A DNA stretch of 5,250 nucleotides from Nitrospirae bacterium GWC2_57_9 (lineage in GTDB: Bacteria > Nitrospirota > UBA9217). Each line of letters starts with the position of its first letter. Within the stretch, counting starts at the first letter, position 1. Below the pieces are notes generated by a model that worked only from the letters and a program-made list of their open reading frames with translations, was not told where the DNA came from and made no database searches. Shown here piece after piece: positions 1-5,250 of the stretch. The position numbers were made by a program, and so were the translations under genes. The DNA lies in the NCBI GenBank assembly GCA_001805085.1, contig MHEA01000037.1:1-5250 (forward strand). The letters run 5' to 3'.

Positions 1-282
1 GATGAGAACAACGGATCCGGCAACAATTCCGCCGCCCAGCACGCGATCGAGTTCGTTGATCCGGGTAACGAACCGGTCTTCGTCCCGCGTCTGGATGTCG
101 CCGAGCAGGAGCGGCTCAGACCCGTCACGCCGCTTCGCGCTCCCGACGTCCTTTGGCTTTTCCAGGCGCTCCTCGACCATGGTGTTCCATTGGCCGCAGT
201 CCGGGCATTTGCCCATCCAGCGCGGCGATTGCGTGCCGCAGGCCTGGCAAACGTAGACGGTCTTGGTTTTCGGGGATTTCAT
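1..282 (-). CDS. radA: DNA repair protein RadA (Sms), N-terminal part, truncated by window edge
   Basis: RadA is a RecA-family ATPase that promotes branch migration of recombination intermediates in the cytoplasm during recombinational DNA repair. The 94 visible residues open with the family's zinc finger: Cys12-x2-Cys15-Gly, then PRWMGKCPDCGQW with Cys26 and Cys29. A variable linker follows, then the conserved lead into the RecA core, RINELDRVLGGG (residues 74-85) and GSVVLI at the window edge. The Walker A loop normally comes immediately after this and is cut off. The ATG at 282 is secure: an in-frame stop lies at 295-297, no other start codon precedes the first zinc cysteine, and its distance from that cysteine matches known RadA proteins. 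No Shine-Dalgarno sequence precedes it; a consensus-like promoter ends only about 9 nt upstream, suggesting a leaderless transcript. It lies 66 bp downstream of the histidine kinase on the same strand, with no terminator between. Identification is certain; the rest of the gene cannot be judged. Confidence 0.97.
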   Translation of the reverse strand, partial: MKSPKTKTVYVCQACGTQSPRWMGKCPDCGQWNTMVEERLEKPKDVGSAKRRDGSEPLLLGDIQTRDEDRFVTRINELDRVLGGGIVAGSVVLI

Positions 283-291
283 CAGAAAAGT

Positions 292-320
292 ATTCTATTG
301 GTTCGGGGCGGGAATGTCAA
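292..320 (-). promoter_or_regulatory. Predicted sigma-70 promoter of radA
   Basis: On the minus strand a perfect -35 box TTGACA (315-320) is followed after exactly 17 nt by TAGAAT (292-297), five of six matches to the -10 consensus. The expected transcription start is around 282-285, at or within three bases of the radA ATG at 282. This gives radA a promoter separate from the upstream kinase gene and would explain the missing ribosome binding site. The boxes are seen directly; promoter activity is inferred. Confidence 0.72.
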
Positions 321-348
321 ACGCAAATCTCCGGACCTGCCCGGGTTC

Positions 349-3291
349 TCATCCCATTGCGGTCACCCGGTCAAGCAGCTCCTTCGAGGAAAAAGGCTTC
401 AAGATGAAATTCATGTTATCGTCGACCATGCCCTGCTCGAGGATCACATCTTCGGTGTAGCTGCTCGTGAACAGGACCTTCACGTCGGGCTGTTTCCGCC
501 TGATCGCCTGATAGGTATCCTTCCCGTTCATCTTCGGCATGACGATGTCCAGGATCAGTGAGTGGAGCCGGTCGTTATGCTGTCTGAATTTTTCGACTGC
601 GTCCTCGCCGTCGACTGCTTCGATCACCCGATAACCCAACCCTTCCAGGGCGACCTTGATGAGATGCCGGTCGTCGGCATCGTTGTCGGCTACCAGGACC
701 GTGCCGGTCCGGGCAGCGGTGACCGCCGGCGCTGCAGGACGGGTTGCCGCAATGCTGGTCCTGATGAGGGGCAGATAGAGGTGAAAGCTCGCCCCCTTTC
801 CCGGGCTGCTTTCGACGGTGACGTAGCCCCGGTGCTGTTTGACTATATCGTACACAATGGACAACCCGAAGCCGGTGCCCCTGCCTGCCCCTTTGGTCGT
901 GAAGAAGGGTTCGAATATCTTCTGCATCACCCGCTCTTCCATGCCGGTCCCCGTATCGCTGACGCTGATCAGCGCGTACGTGCCCGGTTTGCCGTAACCG
1001 CGGGCTGCTATGAAAGACTCGTCGATGTCTGCCTGCCGAGTCCCGATCGTGAACCGTCCGCCGCCGGGCATTGCGTCGCGGGCATTTGCGGCCAGGTTCA
1101 TGATGATCCGCTCGATCTGGACCTGATCCGCGGCGACCATCAGGTCGTCCTTGCACTGATCGAGACGGAGCTCGATATCGTCGCGCAGCAGACCTGCAAT
1201 TATCCGTTCCATGCGGCCGATGATCTCGTTCAGTTTGAACGGCAGCAGCTGTACCGTCTGTTTTTTACTGAAGGTGAGCAGGCTTTTGGTCAGGTTCGAG
1301 GAACGCTCCGTGGCCGCCAGGATCCGGTCCACGTTCTCCCGCAGGGGATCATCCTTCGCCATCCGGAGATAGAGCAGGTTTGCGTATCCGACGATCGCCG
1401 TGTTGATGTTGTTAAAATCGTGGGCCACGCCGGCGGCAAGCCTGCCGATGGCCTCCATTTTTTGCGCGTAGCGAAGCTGGCCCTCGAGCTCATTACGCTG
1501 CGTCACGTCCCGGTCGATGCCCCGATAACCCGCGAACCGGCCCGCCTGATCGAAGAACGGGATGCCGCTGGTCTCGAGAATGACCAGACGGCCGGTCTTG
1601 TGGAGATTGGTGTTCTGGAACATCAGAAAGGGCCTGTTATTCCTGGTAAGGGAAACGAAAAAGTCGGCGGCCCGACGGGCTTCTTCACGGGGCATGAAGT
1701 CGAAAAAGGTCTTTCCGACCACCTCTTCCGGCTCGTACCCCAGAATATCGCGTATCCTCGGGCTGACATAGGTATAGACGCCCCGGTCGTTCATCTCCCA
1801 GACCCAGTCGCTCGTCGTCTCGATCAGGTTCTTGAACCGTTCCTGGCTTTCGCGAAGAGAAACCTGCACCTGTCTCGCGCGCTCATAGAGCAGTGCATTT
1901 TCTATGGCAACGGCCGCCTGACCTGCCAGGACTTCCAGAAGCTCGAGATCGCTCTCGGTATAGGCTTCCTGATCGCCTTTTCTTCCCAGGGTCAGAACAC
2001 CCTGGAGCCGGCCCTTGAAGATAAGGGGCATCAGCAGTTCCGCGCCCGTTTTTTTCATGAAGGCGCCGACAAAATAGAATTCCTCCCCGGCCTGTTTCTC
2101 TTCGAGTTCTTCGAGGATCACCGTCTGTCCGCTCTTCTTTACCCATTCGACGATCATCCCGTCCAGGTTTCCCTCGGAACAGCGAACTTCCATCATGCCG
2201 AGGCTGACCTGCCGGGTATACACGCCGTCCGTGCCCTTCAGGAACAGGCAGGCATTCTCGACGCCCAGGCTCGTCCTGATGCTGTTCATGAGGTAATCGA
2301 GCATTTCGTGAAAATCGAGGATCGTCAGGACCGCCTTGCTCGAATCCTTCAGCACCTGCTGATAATCGAACTTTTTCTGATAGACCAGTTGCTGAACCCA
2401 GCGCCTGATGTTGCTGCTGAAGGGAGTGCCGAAGAAGACGAAACCGATGAAGAACAGGGATACGACGATGGTCAAGGAGGACCCTATGAGCGGCTCTAAT
2501 AGGACGAAAAATCCGATCTGTATTCCGGAAAAAATACTGCCCAGCAGGAGGATCGTTACGGTCCGGGAAATGATGATACGGATATCGAACAGCCGGTGCC
2601 GGGTGATGGCATAGAACGTGAGCACCACCCAGGGCAGGCTGAAATAGGAGCCCAGGCCCGGTTCGAGTCCGAAACCGCCGAACAGCTGCAGCACGCCGGC
2701 GAGAAGCGCTCCGCCTCCGCAAAAAATAAGGACGCCGTGAGCGAAATAATTGAGCTGCGCTTTTTTTATCCCCGTAACGCGGCGCCTGAGCCGGTAGACT
2801 TCGTACATGACCCATCCGATGAGGACAAGCCCGATGAGCCTGAGCGGTTTTGCAAGCGGGCCGGAATGATCGATGAAGGGAATCAGACTGTAATTCCCCC
2901 GTTCTATCAGGTCCGTGAACAGGCTCACGCAAAAAACAATGAACCAGAAGGGGTACAGGATGAGCCCGGCCTTGCGGGCTGCCTGACTGCGCTCGTCGCG
3001 CATGTAAAAAACGAACTGCAGGCCGGCGGGTATCATCATCCAGCTGAACCAGTTCGTCCTGGCGAGGACGGTAACGTCCAGACCATAGGAAGCCCGGACA
3101 TACATGAGGCCTGTTATTAAGGAGTAAGCAGCCGTGAAGAAAGAGAAGGCCGCAACGGATTTATTGACCGGGCTGTTCCGCGGATTTTGCTTTACCAGAA
3201 TGAACGAGAGAAGGATTTCCAGCGTCCCGATCAGGATCAGCGGAAATCCTATTAATTCCAGTAGCTTATGTTGTTCAGCGGAAATCAGCAT
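349..3291 (-). CDS. Membrane hybrid histidine kinase (7TM-type sensor, GAF, PAS, HisKA, HATPase, receiver)
   Basis: A 980-residue inner-membrane sensor kinase that should autophosphorylate on His and pass the phosphate to its own receiver. Domain order, numbered from the ATG at 3291: nine hydrophobic helices (about 11-33, 46-65, 79-97, 108-127, 150-167, 182-204, 215-230, 243-266, 271-289), the first seven resembling the HisKA_7TM sensor region, with HRLFDIRIII (232-241) after helix 7; GAF about 315-467; PAS about 481-597, ending YRGIDRDVTQR; HisKA with phospho-accepting His624 in VAHDFNN; HATPase about 719-843 with N box NLAANARDAM (Asn736), G1 DTGTGM, F box IFEPFFTTK and G2 GRGTGFGLS; receiver about 863-979 with Asp915 as acceptor, Ser943 and Lys965. 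Oddities: Asn630 replaces the usual hydrophobic residue after HDFNNI, and the receiver's second acidic residue is Asn870. Start: the outer ATG at 3318 has no ribosome binding site and lies about 15 nt from the predicted transcription start; AAAAGGA at 3303-3309 favours 3291 (or TTG 3294). The signal sensed is unknown and no cognate regulator is in view. Confidence 0.95.
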   Translation of the reverse strand: MLISAEQHKLLELIGFPLILIGTLEILLSFILVKQNPRNSPVNKSVAAFSFFTAAYSLITGLMYVRASYGLDVTVLARTNWFSWMMIPAGLQFVFYMRDERSQAARKAGLILYPFWFIVFCVSLFTDLIERGNYSLIPFIDHSGPLAKPLRLIGLVLIGWVMYEVYRLRRRVTGIKKAQLNYFAHGVLIFCGGGALLAGVLQLFGGFGLEPGLGSYFSLPWVVLTFYAITRHRLFDIRIIISRTVTILLLGSIFSGIQIGFFVLLEPLIGSSLTIVVSLFFIGFVFFGTPFSSNIRRWVQQLVYQKKFDYQQVLKDSSKAVLTILDFHEMLDYLMNSIRTSLGVENACLFLKGTDGVYTRQVSLGMMEVRCSEGNLDGMIVEWVKKSGQTVILEELEEKQAGEEFYFVGAFMKKTGAELLMPLIFKGRLQGVLTLGRKGDQEAYTESDLELLEVLAGQAAVAIENALLYERARQVQVSLRESQERFKNLIETTSDWVWEMNDRGVYTYVSPRIRDILGYEPEEVVGKTFFDFMPREEARRAADFFVSLTRNNRPFLMFQNTNLHKTGRLVILETSGIPFFDQAGRFAGYRGIDRDVTQRNELEGQLRYAQKMEAIGRLAAGVAHDFNNINTAIVGYANLLYLRMAKDDPLRENVDRILAATERSSNLTKSLLTFSKKQTVQLLPFKLNEIIGRMERIIAGLLRDDIELRLDQCKDDLMVAADQVQIERIIMNLAANARDAMPGGGRFTIGTRQADIDESFIAARGYGKPGTYALISVSDTGTGMEERVMQKIFEPFFTTKGAGRGTGFGLSIVYDIVKQHRGYVTVESSPGKGASFHLYLPLIRTSIAATRPAAPAVTAARTGTVLVADNDADDRHLIKVALEGLGYRVIEAVDGEDAVEKFRQHNDRLHSLILDIVMPKMNGKDTYQAIRRKQPDVKVLFTSSYTEDVILEQGMVDDNMNFILKPFSSKELLDRVTAMG

Positions 3292-3302
3292 CAACGCAGG
3301 CG

Positions 3303-3309
3303 TCCTTTT
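3303..3309 (-). promoter_or_regulatory. Ribosome binding site deciding the kinase start
   Basis: Minus-strand AAAAGGA ends 11 nt before the ATG at 3291 and 8 nt before a TTG at 3294. It lies downstream of the alternative ATG at 3318, which has no purine-rich sequence before it. This favours translation from 3291 or 3294. The two candidates differ by one residue and either places the first membrane helix at the extreme N-terminus. Confidence 0.55.
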
Positions 3310-3339
3310 GATCGGCATGAGAAATGCAATTTATTGTTC

Positions 3340-3368
3340 ATCATATATCAGATTTTTTTTAATGTAAA
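3340..3368 (-). promoter_or_regulatory. Predicted sigma-70 promoter of the histidine kinase gene
   Basis: On the minus strand TTTACA (3363-3368, one mismatch to the -35 consensus) is followed after 17 nt by TATGAT (3340-3345, one mismatch to the -10 consensus). The spacer includes a run of eight A. The expected transcription start is near 3333, giving a leader of about 42 nt to the ATG at 3291. The upstream end of the -35 box overlaps the left arm of a dyad (3366-3387), a plausible place for a regulator to act. Activity is inferred. Confidence 0.6.
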
Positions 3369-3416
3369 TACCTAAGTCGGGGTATTTTCAGGGTATCAAG
3401 CTCAATTTATAATACC
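3366..3416. promoter_or_regulatory. Cluster of AATACC/GGTATT half-sites between divergent promoters (possible operator)
   Basis: AAATACC (3366-3372) and GGTATTT (3381-3387) form a perfect 7-bp inverted repeat around 8 nt. GGTATC at 3392 repeats the right arm one helical turn (11 bp) further on, and AATACC at 3411-3416 gives a fourth half-site in inverted orientation. The cluster runs from the kinase -35 box to just before the barrel gene's -35 box at 3422. The pattern is seen directly; binding by a regulator is inferred, and the AT-rich background makes chance repetition possible. Confidence 0.35.
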
Positions 3417-3421
3417 AAAGC

Positions 3422-3450
3422 TTGACAAATGAATTGTTCGTGTATATTCT
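3422..3450 (+). promoter_or_regulatory. Predicted sigma-70 promoter of the outer-membrane barrel gene
   Basis: A perfect -35 box TTGACA at 3422-3427 is followed by overlapping -10 candidates: TATTCT at 3445-3450 (17-nt spacer) or TATATT at 3443-3448 (15-nt spacer, better match). The predicted transcription start near 3457 leaves a leader of about 23 nt with a strong ribosome binding site before the TTG start at 3480. The in-frame ATG at 3429 lies between the two boxes, so it would not be on this transcript. Confidence 0.65.
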
Positions 3451-3468
3451 TTAACAAAAAAATGCAAC

Positions 3469-3475
3469 GGGAGGA
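3469..3475 (+). promoter_or_regulatory. Strong ribosome binding site selecting a TTG start
   Basis: GGGAGGA at 3469-3475 is close to the full anti-Shine-Dalgarno complement, with GGAGG ending 5 nt before TTG at 3480. The in-frame ATG codons at 3429 and 3462 have no such site. This decides the start of the downstream gene. Confidence 0.85.
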
Positions 3476-3479
3476 TCTC

Positions 3480-4679
3480 TTGAAAAAACAATTAATTAGA
3501 CTGTCAGTATTCATTCTTTTAGTCTGCCCGGCCTTGTCGCAGGCCGCTCCTTTTTCTGTGGTCGGGCCGCGAGCGCTCGGTATGGGCGGTGCATCCGTCG
3601 CTGCCGTTAATGATTCGACCGCGGTATATTGGAATCCCGCCGCTCTTGCCCATCACAAGAAGGTGGACATTCGGATCCCCGTTGAAGCGGCCGCGCAGGA
3701 CCACATCGGGCTCGAGGACAAATGGACCGAGATCAAGGACATTTACTCGAAGGTCCAGGCCCACGACCCTGTGGCGATCAATGAAACGATCAGGTTGTTC
3801 CAGGAACTGGACAGACCGGACACCGGCGCTGATCTGGATGTGTCCGGCGGTCTCCTGATCTCGTTCCCTGTTTCCGGATCATCAGCCGTAGCGATCAGCG
3901 GCATGGCGCTCTGGTATGCCGGGCTATTTCCGTCGATCGATACCCTGAACCTCAGCCCTGATCCGGTGAGCACGAATTTCGTGGGCAACAACGAATCCAT
4001 GGTAACCGGCATCGGAATCGGCACCACCCAGCCCGCCCTCTCCTTCGCCACCTCCCTCGGAGAGTCCTTCTTCATAGGCGCAAATGTGAAGATGATCTAT
4101 GCTGAAACGTATATCACGTCGCAGACCATGACCTCGAACTCGTTCGACGATTTCATGGATGATCTGACCGACAGCAAGACCGAGAGCAGCGAGGCGTCCA
4201 TCGACATTGGCGTGCTCTTTGCGCCGGTCGAGAGCGTCCGGATCGGGATCGTGGGCAGGGATTTGAACTCGCCCTCATTCCCGGTTCAGGGAAGGATCGC
4301 GCAATCCACCGGATCGGGTGTGAGCAGCACTGTGGCGACGGGCGAGATCGAGTTGGAACCGCAGTACCGGGCGGGCGTCGCCTGGCAGCCTTATGAGACG
4401 TTCACCCTGGCGGCAGACTACGATCTGACGCGGAACAAAACGCTCACGCCCGGGTACGAAAGCCGTATGGCGGCCGTCGGGCTGGAGAAAACGTTCCTGG
4501 ATGAGTACTTCAATATCCGGCTGGGCGCGAACAGGAACATGGAGGACAGCAGCGCAAAGACGGTCTATACCGGCGGCCTGGGGCTTCGGCTGTTTGCCCT
4601 GCGGCTGGATCTGGCAGCGGGGTATGACTTTGACGAAAAACAGGGGGCGGCATCGGTGAACCTGGCGCTCCGGTTCTGA
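3480..4679 (+). CDS. Outer-membrane beta-barrel protein, FadL/PorV-like (family often labelled TraF)
   Basis: A 399-residue exported protein predicted to form a barrel in the outer membrane. From the TTG at 3480 it begins with a clean Sec signal peptide: MKKQLIR, a hydrophobic core (residues 8-19) and SQA before a likely cleavage after Ala22. The mature N-terminus carries the hallmark LGMGGASVAAVND (33-45) and YWNPAAL (50-56) found in FadL/OmpP1-, PorV- and TraF_2-type barrels. The rest alternates amphipathic strands with polar loops, and the chain ends in an aromatic residue after alternating hydrophobics (NLALRF, Phe399), the usual signal for outer-membrane insertion. The family label 'conjugal transfer protein TraF' may be met in databases, but no conjugation gene is in view; a transport or assembly role in the outer membrane is a fairer reading. 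Substrate unknown. Cys16 is not a lipoprotein site because Val precedes it. The gene has its own promoter and ends at a strong hairpin terminator, so it is probably monocistronic. It diverges from the kinase gene, so shared regulation is possible. Confidence 0.88.
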   Translation: MKKQLIRLSVFILLVCPALSQAAPFSVVGPRALGMGGASVAAVNDSTAVYWNPAALAHHKKVDIRIPVEAAAQDHIGLEDKWTEIKDIYSKVQAHDPVAINETIRLFQELDRPDTGADLDVSGGLLISFPVSGSSAVAISGMALWYAGLFPSIDTLNLSPDPVSTNFVGNNESMVTGIGIGTTQPALSFATSLGESFFIGANVKMIYAETYITSQTMTSNSFDDFMDDLTDSKTESSEASIDIGVLFAPVESVRIGIVGRDLNSPSFPVQGRIAQSTGSGVSSTVATGEIELEPQYRAGVAWQPYETFTLAADYDLTRNKTLTPGYESRMAAVGLEKTFLDEYFNIRLGANRNMEDSSAKTVYTGGLGLRLFALRLDLAAGYDFDEKQGAASVNLALRF

Positions 4680-4701
4680 GCGCGAGCCCTGGAAAAGATG
4701 C

Positions 4702-4739
4702 AAAAAGACAGCTGCCGAACGGGCAGCTGTCTTTTTTTT
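4702..4739. terminator. Bidirectional rho-independent terminator between convergent genes
   Basis: GACAGCTGCC (4707-4716) pairs perfectly with GGCAGCTGTC (4722-4731) around a 5-nt GAACG loop. Flanking A5 and T8 runs extend the pairing. Reading right, the hairpin is followed by eight T, terminating the barrel gene whose stop ends at 4679. Reading left, it is followed by five T, serving the gspN-like gene whose stop is at 4782. The rest of the 4680-4781 gap shows no other feature. Confidence 0.92.
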
Positions 4740-4781
4740 GCGGTTTGAGAACATACGGGGAGGAACGGCTACGGAGTGGAG

Positions 4782-5250
4782 TTACAGCCTGGGCAGCGGC
4801 TCCGAGAGCAGTCCGCCTACCGTGAACTGATAAAAGCCGTCGGCATCACGGTTCTTGAGGAAAGAGAGTACGGCCGATTGCTCATACGCAAGCCGCGCTG
4901 ATGGTTTAAGCCTGACCGTAAGATTGATGATACCACGTTCGCGCATGACCATGTCGCCCGTGATCTGAACTTTAAGTTCCCGTCCTTCCAGTTCCAGTTT
5001 CCGGATCATCATCCGGTCGCCTTTGATATCCGCTTCCAGCCACCCCTTGTCGAAATCCAGGTCCGGGATGCTGAATCCTTTGATCTTGAGTTCCCGCGAT
5101 GTTATGCCCTTGATCCAGAGACGTCCCTTCCCCGTATCATTGTTCAACTCGAGGTTTCCGCCTATTTTCCCGGTCAATTTGAACCCGGAATTTTTGAGCA
5201 AGGCATAGGAGGAAACATCAAGGCCGTTCGCGTCCAGCATCAGATACTGG
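4782..5250 (-). CDS. gspN: GspN-like type II secretion protein (AsmA-like fold), C-terminal part, truncated by window edge
   Basis: The C-terminal 155 residues of a protein that continues off the right edge; the frame stays open through 5249, so the ATG at 5238-5240 is internal and not a proven start. The visible part is rich in short beta strands with repeating turns: GKIGGNLELN, then KGFSIPDLDFDKGWLEADIK, then a segment of KLELEGRELKVQITGDM type, then NLTVRLKPS, and it closes with DADGFYQFTVGG and SEPLPRL just before the stop. This layout, with a 'grade then filter' tail of R/L-rich 'LKPS...GFY...GGLLSEP', resembles the C-terminus of GspN from Geobacter- and Leptospira-type type II secretion systems, periplasmic AsmA-like proteins anchored in the inner membrane. 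A more general AsmA/DUF748-like lipid-transfer protein is the alternative. It appears to be the last gene of a leftward operon, ending at the shared terminator. No other secretion gene is in the window to confirm the assignment. Confidence 0.65.
   Translation of the reverse strand, partial: QYLMLDANGLDVSSYALLKNSGFKLTGKIGGNLELNNDTGKGRLWIKGITSRELKIKGFSIPDLDFDKGWLEADIKGDRMMIRKLELEGRELKVQITGDMVMRERGIINLTVRLKPSARLAYEQSAVLSFLKNRDADGFYQFTVGGLLSEPLPRL

Noticed and set aside
327..346. GC-rich CCGG/CCGG inverted repeat in the kinase-radA gap as a terminator
   Set aside because: The stem is only 4 bp and no T-run follows on the minus strand.
2..561. Several short plus-strand open frames opposite radA and the kinase C-terminus
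   Set aside because: Antisense to RadA's zinc finger and to the receiver domain. Their low-complexity Arg/Ser/Pro-rich translations show no family resemblance.
562..2499. A 645-codon open frame on the plus strand opposite the kinase gene, and a 174-codon one at 2596-3120
   Set aside because: They lie exactly antisense to a kinase gene with every expected motif. The translations show no recognisable domain and are rich in residues typical of the reverse complement of GC-biased codons. Such long antisense frames are common in GC-rich genes.
1883..2932. A 349-codon minus-strand frame (and one at 575-1156) overlapping the kinase in another frame
   Set aside because: Arg/Pro/Ser-rich, motif-free translations that are shadows of the kinase reading frame, with no ribosome binding site or independent promoter.
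3525..3530. Cys16 in the barrel protein's signal region as a lipoprotein cysteine
   Set aside because: The preceding residues are LLV, not a lipobox with small residue at -1, and a clean signal peptidase I site (SQA) follows six residues later.
4275..4754. Minus-strand 159-codon frame crossing the terminator
   Set aside because: It runs through the hairpin terminator and antisense to the barrel gene, with no recognisable motif.
1..5250. CRISPR arrays, insertion sequences, tRNA/rRNA genes, toxin-antitoxin or defence genes
   Set aside because: No tandem spaced repeats, terminal inverted repeats, transposase motifs or structured RNA signatures were seen; the window is almost fully explained by four ordinary genes and their control regions.

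Overview
The window is a compact stretch of a Gram-negative bacterial chromosome carrying four protein genes, two of them cut by the window edges. The mix is: an outer-membrane beta-barrel protein of the kind common in Geobacter-like and related lineages, a GspN-like type II secretion protein, a 7TM/GAF/PAS hybrid histidine kinase, and radA. This suggests a deltaproteobacterial (Desulfobacterota) or Nitrospirota-type organism. That placement is inference from gene style; no marker here fixes the taxon. Genes are moderately GC-rich and the one divergent promoter region is clearly AT-rich.

Layout, left to right. Positions 1-282 (minus) hold the first 94 residues of RadA, cut just before its Walker A loop. 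Positions 283-348 are a 66-bp gap containing a near-consensus sigma-70 promoter so close to the radA start that the transcript would be leaderless or nearly so. Positions 349-3291 (minus) encode a 980-residue membrane hybrid histidine kinase (nine predicted TM helices, GAF, PAS, HisKA, HATPase, receiver). Positions 3292-3479 are a divergent regulatory region with one sigma-70-like promoter for each flanking gene and several GGTATT/AATACC half-sites between them. Positions 3480-4679 (plus) encode a secreted outer-membrane barrel protein starting at a TTG codon. Positions 4680-4781 lie between convergent genes and hold a strong bidirectional terminator. Positions 4782-5250 (minus) are the C-terminal part of a GspN/AsmA-like protein whose N-terminus lies outside the window.

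The kinase and radA are co-directional with no terminator between them, so readthrough is possible, but radA appears to have its own promoter. The kinase and barrel gene diverge and may share control through the intergenic half-sites. No cognate response regulator, transposon, CRISPR array, RNA gene or defence system is visible. I found no convincing evidence for a new biological system. The most informative observations concern gene starts and promoters (predicted leaderless radA, TTG start of the barrel protein, revised kinase start), the shared divergent promoter region, and unusual residues in the kinase.
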